DNA from: Clostridiales bacterium
Lineage (GTDB): Bacteria > Bacillota > Clostridia > Oscillospirales > Oscillospiraceae
Length of the DNA stretch: 64,000 bases
Reading direction: 5' to 3'
Assembly: GCA_022774865.1 (NCBI GenBank)
Contig: JALFLH010000024.1
Location: forward strand, 1-64,000
Part shown: positions 1 through 7,940 of the stretch, in pieces
How the letters are laid out: each line of letters begins with the position of its first letter
Position numbering within the stretch: the stretch's first letter is position 1
Notes under the pieces: generated by a model
The model's input: only the letters and a program-made list of their open reading frames with translations
Databases searched by the model: none
What the model was told of the DNA's origin: nothing
Program-made: the position numbers and the translations under genes

Positions 1-329
1 GAAAGGGTACGGCAATTCCCGGCACGGGGGCAGGAATCGGCATTTTGCTCCAGACAGGATACAGGTGCCAGTGACTCTTCTGTGAGCCGCAAAATGCTCC
101 CAACTGTGTATTCATCCGGAGCCTTTCTGAGACGGTAGCCACCGCCTTTGCCCCGCAGGCTTTCCAGTACTTTGGCTTTCACCAGCATTCGAATAATGCT
201 TTCCAGATATTTTTCCGAGATTTCCTGCCGCTGGGCAATCCCTCTCAAAGAAAGAAACGCGTCCGAGTGATGCTCTGCCAGATCGATCAGGACCCGAAGT
301 GCATAACGTCCCTTTGTTGAAATCAACAT
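1..329 (-). CDS. Rrf2-family transcriptional regulator, C-terminus cut by window edge
   Basis: The protein starts MLISTKGRYALRVLIDLAEH, the typical opening of an Rrf2 (IscR/CymR/NsrR-like) winged-helix DNA-binding protein, and continues with a wing-type stretch LRGKGGGYRLRK near residue 60. Near the visible end are three cysteines (C-x6-C-x5-C, about residues 93-106) in the place where Rrf2 proteins that bind an Fe-S cluster carry their ligands; this suggests, but does not prove, redox or iron-sulfur sensing. The ATG at 327-329 is preceded by GGAGG at 8-nt spacing. The reading frame is open to base 1, so the C-terminus lies outside the window. Its targets cannot be told from what is visible. 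Confidence 0.85.
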   Translation of the reverse strand, partial: MLISTKGRYALRVLIDLAEHHSDAFLSLRGIAQRQEISEKYLESIIRMLVKAKVLESLRGKGGGYRLRKAPDEYTVGSILRLTEESLAPVSCLEQNADSCPRAGNCRTL

Positions 330-356
330 ATGCTTTCCTCCTTGCTCTATAATCCA

Positions 357-385
357 ATTATATAGAAGGGTTAGTAGGAAATCAA
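357..385 (-). promoter_or_regulatory. sigma-A promoter of the Rrf2 gene
   Basis: On the minus strand TTGATT (380-385) is separated by 17 bases from a perfect TATAAT (357-362). It lies 28 bases upstream of the Rrf2 start codon. Autoregulation through a site overlapping this promoter would be usual for the family but is not shown here. The rest of 386-560 shows no gene. Confidence 0.65.
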
Positions 386-564
386 TAGTAATTTTTGCAA
401 ATCCGATCGCTCTTCTAATTCGCGATACCGCAAGCTACAGGGGCGCCAAACTTCTGACGGGGAATGGTAAACCCTGGATGCACGCAGATTTCCGGACTTT
501 CAGCCCCCCCATGGAAGCGAGTGCCTCTGAACGGTATCGGGCGATACACCGGGCGATCTTACGG

Positions 565-593
565 TTGCCAAATGGATGGGTTTATGATATTCT
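565..593 (+). promoter_or_regulatory. possible promoter of the M3 peptidase gene
   Basis: TTGCCA (565-570), 17-base spacer, TATTCT (588-593). The match is moderate and the predicted start site falls almost on the ribosome binding site, so this is only a candidate. The stretch 386-564 otherwise contains nothing I recognise. Confidence 0.3.
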
Positions 594-613
594 GAAAAAA
601 AGGGGAGATGAAC

Positions 614-2218
614 ATGAAAAAGCCCACGATTGCATGGCTTTCACTGCTGCTGGCGGTCATTTTTTTGACGGGATGCGTCAATTTGAATGGATTGGCGCGA
701 ATGGCGCAGCAGGCGCTGGGACGGCTGGATTCGGTGAAATATGAGGATATGGTCTATTCCCGCCCGGACCCGGCGGCTGTGGAACAGGCCCTTGCGGAAG
801 CGTGCCAGGCGGCCGCGGGGACGGACGTGGAGCAAATTCTGGAAAAGGTCTATGCCTTTTACGATGCCTATGACAGTTTCTACACCAATTATTCGCTGGC
901 TGATCTGCACTACAGCGGGGATTTGACGGACACCTACTGGGAAGCAGAATACGGAAACTGCGTGGCAAACAGCGCGGCGGTGGACGCGGCGCTGGAGAAA
1001 CTCTATTACGCGCTGGCGGCCTCGCCCTGCCGGGATGCGCTGGAAAGCGACGATTACTTTGGCCCGGGTTTTTTTGAGAGCTATGACGGAGAGAACCTCT
1101 GGAACGATGAATACACCGCCATGCTGGAGCAGGAGGCGTCACTGGAAAACCGGTATTACACACTGGCCGCGCAGGCACAGACAGGCGGCGGAGATTTCTA
1201 CGAAAATGGCGGAAATGAGATGATCGATCTGTTGGCCGAGCTGATAGCGCTGCGGCAGCAGATGGCAGCATATTGGGGCTATGACAGCTATGTGGAATTC
1301 GCATTCGACAGCTACTACAGCAGGGACTATACCATCGGGCAGATATCGGACTATCTTGGGGAAATCAGGCAGGAACTGGTGCCCCTTTACCGAAAGCTGA
1401 ACCGGTCCGATGTGTGGGATGAGGGATACCGTCCCAGCACGGAGGAGAACACCTTTGACTATGTGAGTCGGATGGCACGAAAGATGGGCGGAACCATGGC
1501 GCAGGCATTCGATCTGCTGCGCGATGCGGGGCTGTACGATATCCGGTATGGGAGAAACAAATTTGACGCTTCCTTTGAGGTGTATCTTGCCAGCTATGGA
1601 GAACCCTTTGTTTTTATGAATCCGTCGGGGACCGTCTATGACTGCCTGACCTTCGCCCATGAATTCGGTCATTTCTGCAATGATTTTGCCTCCGGCGGCA
1701 GCGGCGCGGGAATTGACGTGATGGAGGTTTTTTCACAGGGCATGGAATACTTGAGCCTGTGCTATGCAGGCCAAAACAGCGGGCTGACCCGGCTGAAAAT
1801 GGCGGACAGCCTGAGCTTGTACGTGGAGCAGGCGGCGTTTTCCGATTTCGAGATGGGGATGTACGGGCTGAGCGGAGCGGATCTATGCGCGGAGGGACTG
1901 CGCGCGCTTTATGATCAGGTGGCGCAGCGCTACGGCTTCAACAGCGCGGGCTATGATAACCGGGAATTTGTGACCATCAACCATTTCTATACCAGTCCCA
2001 TGTACATCATCAGCTATGTGGTCAGCAACGACGCCGCACTGCAGCTCTATCAGATGGAACAGGATGAAGCCGGGGCGGGACTGCGGTGCCTCGCGGAGAA
2101 TCTGGATACCCCATGCGTATACTTTCTGGAATTTCTGGATACGGCCGGGTTGGAAAGCCCCTTCACGCCGGGAAGAATCCAGACCGTCCGGGATACGTTT
2201 GTTGAAATTCTGCAATAA
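614..2218 (+). CDS. M3-family zinc oligopeptidase, lipoprotein
   Basis: A secreted, membrane-anchored metallopeptidase of the oligoendopeptidase F/thimet (M3) family. The N-terminus is a lipoprotein signal: MKKPTIAWLSLLLAVIFLTGC, with lipobox Cys at residue 21. The zinc site is AHEFGH (H349, E350, H353), followed about 25 residues later by a Glu in a VMEVFSQGMEYL segment that fits the third ligand. At 534 aa it is slightly shorter than typical PepF (about 600 aa). The second of two close ATGs (614) was chosen because GGGGAG at 602-607 is properly spaced from it and not from 608. It probably trims short peptides outside the membrane. It is transcribed alone and ends at a clear terminator. Confidence 0.85.
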   Translation: MKKPTIAWLSLLLAVIFLTGCVNLNGLARMAQQALGRLDSVKYEDMVYSRPDPAAVEQALAEACQAAAGTDVEQILEKVYAFYDAYDSFYTNYSLADLHYSGDLTDTYWEAEYGNCVANSAAVDAALEKLYYALAASPCRDALESDDYFGPGFFESYDGENLWNDEYTAMLEQEASLENRYYTLAAQAQTGGGDFYENGGNEMIDLLAELIALRQQMAAYWGYDSYVEFAFDSYYSRDYTIGQISDYLGEIRQELVPLYRKLNRSDVWDEGYRPSTEENTFDYVSRMARKMGGTMAQAFDLLRDAGLYDIRYGRNKFDASFEVYLASYGEPFVFMNPSGTVYDCLTFAHEFGHFCNDFASGGSGAGIDVMEVFSQGMEYLSLCYAGQNSGLTRLKMADSLSLYVEQAAFSDFEMGMYGLSGADLCAEGLRALYDQVAQRYGFNSAGYDNREFVTINHFYTSPMYIISYVVSNDAALQLYQMEQDEAGAGLRCLAENLDTPCVYFLEFLDTAGLESPFTPGRIQTVRDTFVEILQ

Positions 2219-2221
2219 GTG

Positions 2222-2250
2222 AAAATCCCATCCGAACGGATGGGATTTTT
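2222..2250 (+). terminator. rho-independent terminator after the M3 peptidase
   Basis: Perfect hairpin with arms AAAATCCCATCC and GGATGGGATTTT around a GAAC loop, then a T run. It begins three bases after the stop codon. Confidence 0.85.
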
Positions 2251-2298
2251 GCATGATTTCGGATTTCCTGCACAGACTCTTTTTGAGGAGGGAGTCAG

Positions 2299-2412
2299 AT
2301 GCAGGAGAAAAAAGAAGAAAAAAAGCCGGTTCCCTGGGAGATGAACGATCCCAAGCCCCCAGTGATCCAATCCGGACATTTTGAGAACCGGAAGCAGAAC
2401 CGGTCGGAATGA
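2299..2412 (+). CDS. small charged hypothetical protein (37 aa)
   Basis: A short frame starting MQEKKEEKKPVPWEMN and ending KQNRSE, with a good ribosome binding site (GAGGAGGGA at 2285-2293). It has a Lys/Glu-rich head and a proline-containing centre. No signal peptide, membrane segment or known motif. It sits between two terminators and is read on the opposite strand to the zinc-ribbon gene. I do not recognise a family; it may be a real small gene or chance. Confidence 0.4.
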   Translation: MQEKKEEKKPVPWEMNDPKPPVIQSGHFENRKQNRSE

Positions 2413-2467
2413 TCAATCGCAGGCGCAACGCAAGAATGAGTGCTGGAAACCTGACAAATAGACAAAC

Positions 2468-2489
2468 GGGGCTGACCAAGGTCAGCCCC
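2468..2489 (-). terminator. terminator after the zinc-ribbon gene
   Basis: Ten-base-pair perfect hairpin, GGGGCTGACC/GGTCAGCCCC with an AA loop, about 15 bases downstream of the stop codon of the minus-strand zinc-ribbon gene. The following T stretch is broken (GTTTGTCTATTTG). Confidence 0.65.
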
Positions 2490-2503
2490 GCTGCGATTTG
2501 CAA

Positions 2504-2782
2504 TTAACCGTTGGCACGCATCTGCGCGAAGCACTCGCTGCAGTAAACGGGACGGTCGGACTTGGGCTGGAAGGGCACCTTGGCCTCGCCGCCGCAACGT
2601 GCGCAGGTGGCGGTGAAGAACTCACGGGGGCCGCGGGTGGCGTTCTTGCGGGCGTCACGGCAGGCCTTGCAGCGCTGGGGCTCATTCTGGAAGCCGCGCT
2701 CTGCGTAGAACTCCTGCTCACCGGCGGTAAAAACGAACTCCTTGCCGCACTCTTTGCAAACTAAAGTCTTGTCTTCGTACAT
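2504..2782 (-). CDS. zinc-ribbon protein with four CxxC pairs
   Basis: A 92-aa cytosolic protein with four CxxC pairs: C9/C12 (VCKECGKEF), C38/C41 (RCKAC), C60/C63 (CARCGGEAKVPF) and C81/C84 (YCSECF). They should form two zinc ribbons. This layout is common in small Clostridia proteins annotated only as zinc-ribbon domain proteins; the partner (RNA, DNA or protein) is not known. The start at 2782 was preferred to one 42 bases upstream because GAGAGG sits 8 bases before it and the homologous core begins there. It has its own promoter and a leader of roughly 95 bases with a hairpin. Confidence 0.8.
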   Translation of the reverse strand: MYEDKTLVCKECGKEFVFTAGEQEFYAERGFQNEPQRCKACRDARKNATRGPREFFTATCARCGGEAKVPFQPKSDRPVYCSECFAQMRANG

Positions 2783-2856
2783 TGGAAATACCTCTCTTCG
2801 GTTTTTTGCCCCGTGAAAACCCACCCAAAAGCTGGAAATAACGCGGAGTCATGATC

Positions 2857-2876
2857 TATGGCGATACCCCGCCATA
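2857..2876 (-). promoter_or_regulatory. 5'-leader hairpin of the zinc-ribbon gene
   Basis: A perfect seven-base stem (TATGGCG/CGCCATA) near the 5' end of the predicted zinc-ribbon transcript. A role in stability or translation control is conjecture. Confidence 0.35.
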
Positions 2877-2882
2877 AATTGG

Positions 2883-2911
2883 ATTATACACAAGTGAAAA
2901 TGAAAAGTCAA
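2883..2911 (-). promoter_or_regulatory. sigma-A promoter of the zinc-ribbon gene
   Basis: TTGACT (2906-2911), 17 bases, TATAAT (2883-2888) on the minus strand. A near-consensus, probably strong promoter. Confidence 0.75.
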
Positions 2912-2955
2912 TGGCTTTTGGAATATTTTTCTTTGAATTTTTGCGGTATTTCCCA

Positions 2956-3993
2956 CTACAGGGAAAACTGCGTTTGTCCTTCATAGGGAATGTGGAGATG
3001 ATCATAAGCCAATGCGGTGGCACAGCGGCCCCGGGGCGTACGGGTCAGAAAGCCAAGCTGCATCAAATATGGCTCATAAACATCCTCAAGCGTCACCGCC
3101 TCTTCCCCAATGGTGGCGGCCAGAGTATCCAGACCCACAGGGCCGCCGCCATAATTTTGGATAATGGCGGTGAGCATCCGGCGGTCGATATTGTCCAGAC
3201 CCAGCTTGTCCACTTCCAGACGGTTAAGCGCCAGATCGGCAGCTTCCTTTGTGATGGTGCCGTCGCCCATCACCTGGGCAAAATCCCGCACCCGGCGCAG
3301 AAAGCGGTTGGCGATCCGGGGGGTGCCCCGGCTGCGGGAGGCGATTTCCATGGCGCCTCTGGGATCAATTTCCATCCCCAGAATCGTGGCGGAACGGGTG
3401 ACGATTTTGGCAAGCTCTGCGGGGGAGTACAGCTCCAGCCGCAGGTTTACACCGAACCGATCCCGCAGGGGGGCGGAAAGCTGACCCGCCCGGGTGGTGG
3501 CGCCCACCAGCGTAAATTTAGGCAGGTCCAGGCGGATGGAGTTGGCGCTGGGGCCTTTGCCTACAATGATGTCGATGGCGAAATCCTCCATGGCCGGGTA
3601 CAGAATTTCCTCCACCACCCGGTTCAGACGGTGAATCTCGTCGATGAACAGAATGTCGCCGGGGTTCAGATTGGTCAGAAGCGCCGCCAGATCGCCGGGT
3701 TTTTCAATGGCGGGGCCGGAGGTAATGCGGATGTTCACGCCCATTTCGTTGGCGATGACACCGGCCAGCGTGGTTTTGCCCAGACCCGGCGGGCCATAGA
3801 GCAGGGTGTGATCCAGCGGCTCTCCCCGGCGGCGGGCGGCCTCAATATAGACGGACAGGTTGCTCTTGGCCTTCTCCTGGCCGGTGTAGTCGGACAGCAG
3901 CTTTGGCCGCAGCCCAATTTCCCCCGCATCCTGGGGCGCAAAGGTGGGGGAAATAATGGGAGTGTCTATTTCCTGAGAAAATTCCAAACTCAT
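2956..3993 (-). CDS. ruvB: Holliday junction branch migration ATPase RuvB
   Basis: AAA+ motor that drives branch migration of Holliday junctions together with RuvA. Walker A GPPGLGKT is at residues 67-74, Walker [11 protein letters not shown] has D118/E119, and the arginine-finger region LRDRFG follows. The C-terminal winged helix contains the usual [16 protein letters not shown] end. At 345 aa it has the family length. It lies 3 bases after ruvA on the same strand, as the last gene of the operon orf50-ruvC-ruvA-ruvB. GGAT precedes the start. Confidence 0.97.
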   Translation of the reverse strand: MSLEFSQEIDTPIISPTFAPQDAGEIGLRPKLLSDYTGQEKAKSNLSVYIEAARRRGEPLDHTLLYGPPGLGKTTLAGVIANEMGVNIRITSGPAIEKPGDLAALLTNLNPGDILFIDEIHRLNRVVEEILYPAMEDFAIDIIVGKGPSANSIRLDLPKFTLVGATTRAGQLSAPLRDRFGVNLRLELYSPAELAKIVTRSATILGMEIDPRGAMEIASRSRGTPRIANRFLRRVRDFAQVMGDGTITKEAADLALNRLEVDKLGLDNIDRRMLTAIIQNYGGGPVGLDTLAATIGEEAVTLEDVYEPYLMQLGFLTRTPRGRCATALAYDHLHIPYEGQTQFSL

Positions 3994-3996
3994 AGC

Positions 3997-4596
3997 TTAT
4001 CCTTTCATGACCATGGCCCGCAGGGCATAACGAACCATTTCCTCGGTGGATGCGTTGGGGTCCACGCCCTTCAGAGCGGCGTTGATCTCCGCCTGAGAGT
4101 AGCCCAGTTCCTGCAGGGCAGCATTGGCCAGCGCGGCATTGCCCTGGGGCGCCGGGGCGGAGACGGTGGGTCCGGAGAAATCCAGCTCCATGGACCCTCC
4201 GCCGATCTTGTCCTTCAGCTCCAGAATGATCCGCTGGGCAATCTTTTTTCCGATGCCCTGGGCGGCGGTGAGCATTTTCTCGTCCCCGGTCATAACGGCA
4301 AGGGTGAAATTCTGGGGGCCGCCTGCGGAGAGAATCGCCATGGCGGCCTTGGGGCCGACACCGCTCACGGAGGTCAGCAGCTCATAGCACCGCTGTTCTT
4401 CTTTGGAAATAAAGCCGTAGAGGTCAAAGGCGTCCTCCCGGATGGATTCGGTGATGTAAAGCCTTGCGGGTTGATTCAGCCTGAGCTGACCCGCCGTGTA
4501 GGCGGTAACGCGGCAGCCGTAGCCCACGCCGCCGCAATCGATGACGGCCAGACCCGGTTCCAGAACGGTCACAGAGCCGGAAACATAATAGAGCAT
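3997..4596 (-). CDS. ruvA: Holliday junction binding protein RuvA
   Basis: The protein forms tetramers that clamp the Holliday junction and load RuvB. It begins MLYYVSGSV with an OB-fold. Helix-hairpin-helix motifs follow around residues 75-85 (LLTSVSGVGPKAAMAIL) and 110-120 (GIGKKIAQRIILELKDK), and a C-terminal UBA-like domain III (residues about 150-199) contacts RuvB. The length of 199 aa is normal. A 61-base gap separates it from ruvC, rather large for this operon; the gap is made of imperfect TTGAAA-type repeats. Confidence 0.96.
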   Translation of the reverse strand: MLYYVSGSVTVLEPGLAVIDCGGVGYGCRVTAYTAGQLRLNQPARLYITESIREDAFDLYGFISKEEQRCYELLTSVSGVGPKAAMAILSAGGPQNFTLAVMTGDEKMLTAAQGIGKKIAQRIILELKDKIGGGSMELDFSGPTVSAPAPQGNAALANAALQELGYSQAEINAALKGVDPNASTEEMVRYALRAMVMKG

Positions 4597-4657
4597 GGAA
4601 TACCTCCCGGATAAAAGTTCATAGTTAATGGTTGAAAGAGATGGAAAGAGAGCCCCT

Positions 4658-5170
4658 TCAACTTTCCATTTTCAACTTTTCACTGCACTTTGCCAGAAGT
4701 GAAGTACAGGAACGGGCGTGGCACAGCGCAATGGCGATGGCATCGGCGGCATCGTCGGGCTTGGGAATGCTGTTCAGATGGAGAAGCCGCCGGGTCATGT
4801 CCTGCACCTGATGCTTGGTGGCGTTGCCGTAGCCCACCACAGCCTGCTTGACCTGCATGGGCTTGTACTGAAAAATGGGAATGCCGGCCTGCTGGACGGC
4901 CAGCAGAATGACACCGCGGCTCTGTGCCACGCCGATGCCGGTGGTGACGTTCTGACCGAAAAACAGCTCCTCGATGGCCACGGCCTCGGGCGTTGACACC
5001 TGAAGCAGCCGGGTCATATCGTTGTAGATCATCTCAAGGCGCAGGGGAAAATCCGTGCCTGCCGGGGTGGTGATGGCACCGTATTGCAGCAGACGGTAGC
5101 TGCTGCGCTGGGCATCTACGATACCAAAGCCGGTGATGCCGTAGCCCGGGTCGATACCGAGAATCTGCAT
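4658..5170 (-). CDS. ruvC: Holliday junction resolvase RuvC
   Basis: Dimeric endonuclease that resolves Holliday junctions. The RNase H-like acidic residues are visible: D7 (MQILGIDPG), E67 in AIEELFFGQN, and D140/D143 in PKPDDAADAIAIA. At 170 aa it matches the family. The ATG at 5170 overlaps the stop of the upstream small membrane-protein gene by one base (TGATG), so translation is probably coupled. The last ten residues (KCSEKLKMES) are encoded by the start of the repetitive ruvC-ruvA spacer, so the natural end may have been altered by that repeat. Confidence 0.95.
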   Translation of the reverse strand: MQILGIDPGYGITGFGIVDAQRSSYRLLQYGAITTPAGTDFPLRLEMIYNDMTRLLQVSTPEAVAIEELFFGQNVTTGIGVAQSRGVILLAVQQAGIPIFQYKPMQVKQAVVGYGNATKHQVQDMTRRLLHLNSIPKPDDAADAIAIALCHARSCTSLLAKCSEKLKMES

Positions 5171-5322
5171 CAGCGGCCACCCCGGGCGATGTTGACATAG
5201 TACATGGCGATCAGCAGCAGAAAAATGACCAGACCGATTCGGGCGGCCCAGATCTGCCACCGGGGGCGGGGAACATAGGCCTCTTCCGGCTGGGATTCGT
5301 CCGGTTTGCGTTCTTCTTCCAT
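5170..5322 (-). CDS. 50-aa single-pass membrane protein, first gene of the ruv operon
   Basis: The protein has a charged N-terminal half (MEEERKPDESQPEEAYVPRP), then WQIW and one hydrophobic helix (about residues 26-43, IGLVIFLLLIAMYYVNIA) and a short RGGR tail, so it is likely N-in with one membrane span. AGAGGTG lies 8 bases before the ATG at 5322, and its TGA overlaps the ruvC start. No family name is known to me. Tight coupling to ruvC makes it a genuine gene, but its function is unknown. Confidence 0.7.
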   Translation of the reverse strand: MEEERKPDESQPEEAYVPRPRWQIWAARIGLVIFLLLIAMYYVNIARGGR

Positions 5323-5344
5323 GATAATTCACCTCTTGCATCAT

Positions 5345-5353
5345 ATCATAACA
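5345..5353 (-). promoter_or_regulatory. extended -10 promoter for the ruv operon
   Basis: TGTTATGAT on the minus strand is an extended -10 element (TGn plus TATGAT), 22 bases upstream of the 50-aa gene. No convincing -35 box is present, as is common with extended -10 promoters. I could not identify the promoter of the divergent eut operon in 5354-5440 with confidence. Confidence 0.4.
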
Positions 5354-5440
5354 CATTTGTTCTGTTTTTCCTACTCTTATTTTCGCATACATGATTTTAT
5401 TTTCTTGGGAAATACTACCCCTGAAAAGGCGGTGGATTGT

Positions 5441-6523
5441 GTGGAAGAATTTGATTGCAGAACGAAAATAATTTCCGGGGCTGGGGCGGTGAAAAAACTG
5501 GCCGGGTTTGGCGCCCGGCGGCTGTTTCTGGTAACGGACCCGTACTTCTATCAGAACGGAACCGCGGCGCGTGTGGCGGCGGAGGCGCAGGCGCAGGAGG
5601 TGGAGATTTTTCACGAGGTAAAGCCCGACCCGACCGTGGAACTGGCAGCGGAAGGAACGGCAAGACTGCGGGCATTTGAACCGGATCTGGTGGCGGCGCT
5701 GGGCGGCGGCAGCGCCATGGACTGCGCCAAGGCCATGGTTTTCTTTTCCAAAACGGAGGCAAAGCTGGTGGCGATACCCACCACCTCCGGCTCCGGGTCG
5801 GAGGTGACGGATTTTGCCATCCTGACCCACAACCATGTGAAACATCCATTGGTTGACAAGCGGCTGCGCCCCGACGCGGCGATTCTGGACAGCGATTTGC
5901 TGACGGCGCTTCCGCCGGGACTGGTGGCGGACGCCGGATTTGACGTGATAGCCCACGCGGTGGAGGCCTATGTGGCCACGGGAGCGGGCGTGTTCACCGA
6001 CGCTCTTGCCCGGGAGGCGTTCCGGGGGGCTTATGGGGCGCTGCCGGCCTCCTTTGCGGGGCATCAGGAGGTGCGGCTCCGGGTGCATCAGGCGGCAACC
6101 ATGGCCGGAATGGCCTTTACGCAGGCGGGGCTGGGGCTGTGCCACGCCATGGCACACAGCCTGGGCGGGATGTTTCATGTGGCCCACGGACGGCTGAACG
6201 CCATCCTGCTGCCCAGCGTCATTGCCACCAACGCCCATGTGGCGGGCGCGAAATATGCGGAACTGGCGCGGGAGGCCGGGCTGGGCGGCAGCGCGGACAC
6301 CATCGCGGTGCGGAATCTGCGCAACAGCCTGATCCGGCTGCGGCGGGAGCTGAAGCTGCCGGAAACGCTGGCGCAGGCGGGCGTGGAACCGCGGCAGGTA
6401 TGGAGTTCCACGGGGGAGATTGTACAGGCGGTACTGGAAGATCCCTGCTGCAAAACCAATCCCATGCAGGTGGAGGATTTCCTTGTGCGGCGGATTCTGG
6501 AGGAGGTCACGGGACGTGACTGA
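5441..6523 (+). CDS. eutG: iron-containing alcohol dehydrogenase, EutG/PduQ type
   Basis: NADH-dependent reduction of acetaldehyde to ethanol, which regenerates NAD+ for EutE inside the microcompartment. The Fe-ADH signature is present: GGGSAMDCAKAMVFF (about residue 78), PTTSGSGSEVTDFA (about 106), and the metal-binding His region GLCHAMAHSLGGMFHVAHG (about 230-250). The frame is open further upstream, but the GTG at 5441 follows AGGCGG at 8 bases and gives VEEFDCRTKIISGAG, the proper family start, for a 360-aa protein. It is the first gene of the eut operon and overlaps eutA by 8 bases. PduQ and EutG cannot be told apart by sequence alone; the locus favours EutG. Confidence 0.88.
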   Translation: MEEFDCRTKIISGAGAVKKLAGFGARRLFLVTDPYFYQNGTAARVAAEAQAQEVEIFHEVKPDPTVELAAEGTARLRAFEPDLVAALGGGSAMDCAKAMVFFSKTEAKLVAIPTTSGSGSEVTDFAILTHNHVKHPLVDKRLRPDAAILDSDLLTALPPGLVADAGFDVIAHAVEAYVATGAGVFTDALAREAFRGAYGALPASFAGHQEVRLRVHQAATMAGMAFTQAGLGLCHAMAHSLGGMFHVAHGRLNAILLPSVIATNAHVAGAKYAELAREAGLGGSADTIAVRNLRNSLIRLRRELKLPETLAQAGVEPRQVWSSTGEIVQAVLEDPCCKTNPMQVEDFLVRRILEEVTGRD

Positions 6524-7940
6524 AAAGCTGTGCAGCGTGGGGCTGGATGTGGGTACGACCTCCACCCAGATGGTGGTGTCCGAGCTGCGCATTGAAAACC
6601 GGGCGGGCAGCTTCGCGGTTCCGGAGATGGCAATCGCGGGCAGGACGATCCGGTATCAAAGCCCGGTGTATTTCACGCCCCTGCTGGGAAAGGATCGGGT
6701 GGATGCCCGGGCGTTGCGGCGGATTGTGGACGCGGAATATGAAAAAGCCGGAATCTCCAAGACGGCGGTGGACACCGGAGCCATCATCATCACCGGGGAG
6801 ACCTCCCGGAAGGAAAATGCCCGGGCGGTGCTGGATGCCCTGTCGGATTACGCAGGAGACTTCGTGGTGGCCACGGCGGGGCCGGATCTGGAGAGTGTGC
6901 TGGCGGCCAGAGGCTCCGGAGCGGTAGAGTTTTCCGAAAAGACAGGCAAAACCGTGCTGCACATGGACATCGGCGGCGGAACCAGCAATCTGGCGCTGAT
7001 TGAAAACGGAGAAATCCGATCAACCGGGTGCCTGAACGTGGGCGGCCGGCTGCTGAAAATCGGGCAGGACGGGCATCTTGCCTATGTCTCGCCAGTGCTG
7101 AAGGGTCTGCTGGACAAACGCGGAGGGGAGAAAATCAGCCAATCCGAGGTTCGGACACTGGCGGAAACGCTGGCGCAGGCACTGGAAATGGCAGCGGGTC
7201 TGCGGGAGCGGACGCAGCTTCTGGACAGGCTGACCACGGAAGGAGCAGGGAGAATCCCGCCGCCGGCGGGTGCGGTGATCTCCTTTTCCGGCGGTGTGGC
7301 AGACTGCATCGAACGGAAACAGCCCTGGCTGGCCTATGGAGATATGGGGCCGGAGCTGGGACAGGCGATCCGAAACAGCAGGCTTTGCGCGGGCGCGTAC
7401 CGGCTGGGCGAGCAGACCATCCGGGCGACCGTCATCGGGGCGGGATGTCACAGCGCCCAGCTTTCGGGCAGCACGGTGTTTTATCAGAATATGGCGTTCC
7501 CACTTAAGAATTTGCCGGTGGTGAAGCTGACGGCGGAGGAGCAAAAACTTCCGGCGGAGACGTTGTCCGCGCGGATTCGGGACAGGCTGTCCCGGCTGGA
7601 TACGGAGGCGGTACTGGCGATGCCGGGAATGGCCGCGCCGGACTACGGAACCATTGCCGAACTTGCCGGGAAGATTTCGGACGGGACGGATGGAAAACGG
7701 CTGATTCTGGCGCTGGAACAGGATATGGCAAAGGCACTGGGACAGCTTCTGGCGCTGAAGCTGGGAAAAAACGCACAGATTTTGTGCATCGACCGGGTTC
7801 GGCTGGAGGAGGGCAGCTATCTGGATGTGGGCGCGCCGGTGGGGCCGGCGTTGCCCGTGGTGGTCAAAACGCTGGTTCTGAATCGGAATGGTTCCCAGCG
7901 ACGGGAAGAAAACATGGAAGGAGCGAGGATATGGAGTTAG
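6516..7940 (+). CDS. eutA: ethanolamine ammonia-lyase reactivating factor EutA
   Basis: An actin-fold ATPase that exchanges damaged cobalamin out of EutBC. Two phosphate-binding motifs are clear: VGLDVGTTSTQ at the N-terminus and HMDIGGGTSNLAL at about residue 150. ISFSGGVADC (about residue 255) fits the adenosine motif. The start is a GTG at 6516 preceded by AGGAGG at 9 bases, which gives 474 aa, normal for EutA. It overlaps its neighbours on both sides (8 and 10 bases), indicating translational coupling. Confidence 0.93.
   Translation: MTEKLCSVGLDVGTTSTQMVVSELRIENRAGSFAVPEMAIAGRTIRYQSPVYFTPLLGKDRVDARALRRIVDAEYEKAGISKTAVDTGAIIITGETSRKENARAVLDALSDYAGDFVVATAGPDLESVLAARGSGAVEFSEKTGKTVLHMDIGGGTSNLALIENGEIRSTGCLNVGGRLLKIGQDGHLAYVSPVLKGLLDKRGGEKISQSEVRTLAETLAQALEMAAGLRERTQLLDRLTTEGAGRIPPPAGAVISFSGGVADCIERKQPWLAYGDMGPELGQAIRNSRLCAGAYRLGEQTIRATVIGAGCHSAQLSGSTVFYQNMAFPLKNLPVVKLTAEEQKLPAETLSARIRDRLSRLDTEAVLAMPGMAAPDYGTIAELAGKISDGTDGKRLILALEQDMAKALGQLLALKLGKNAQILCIDRVRLEEGSYLDVGAPVGPALPVVVKTLVLNRNGSQRREENMEGARIWS

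Noticed and set aside
112-357. Minus-strand frame of 81 aa at the left edge
   Set aside because: It is an out-of-frame shadow of the Rrf2 gene, whose frame gives a recognisable winged-helix protein with a good ribosome binding site.
2911-4614. Long plus-strand frame of 567 aa
   Set aside because: It runs antisense over ruvB and ruvA, is Gly/His/Gln-rich as GC-rich shadows are, and has no start signal.
5323-5440. ANTAR/EutV antitermination site at the start of the eut operon
   Set aside because: The leader is AT-rich without paired hexaloop hairpins or a terminator.
4658-6592. RuvC extended to 644 aa at its N-terminus
   Set aside because: The extra 474 residues lie antisense to the alcohol dehydrogenase; the family start and TGATG junction place ruvC at 5170.
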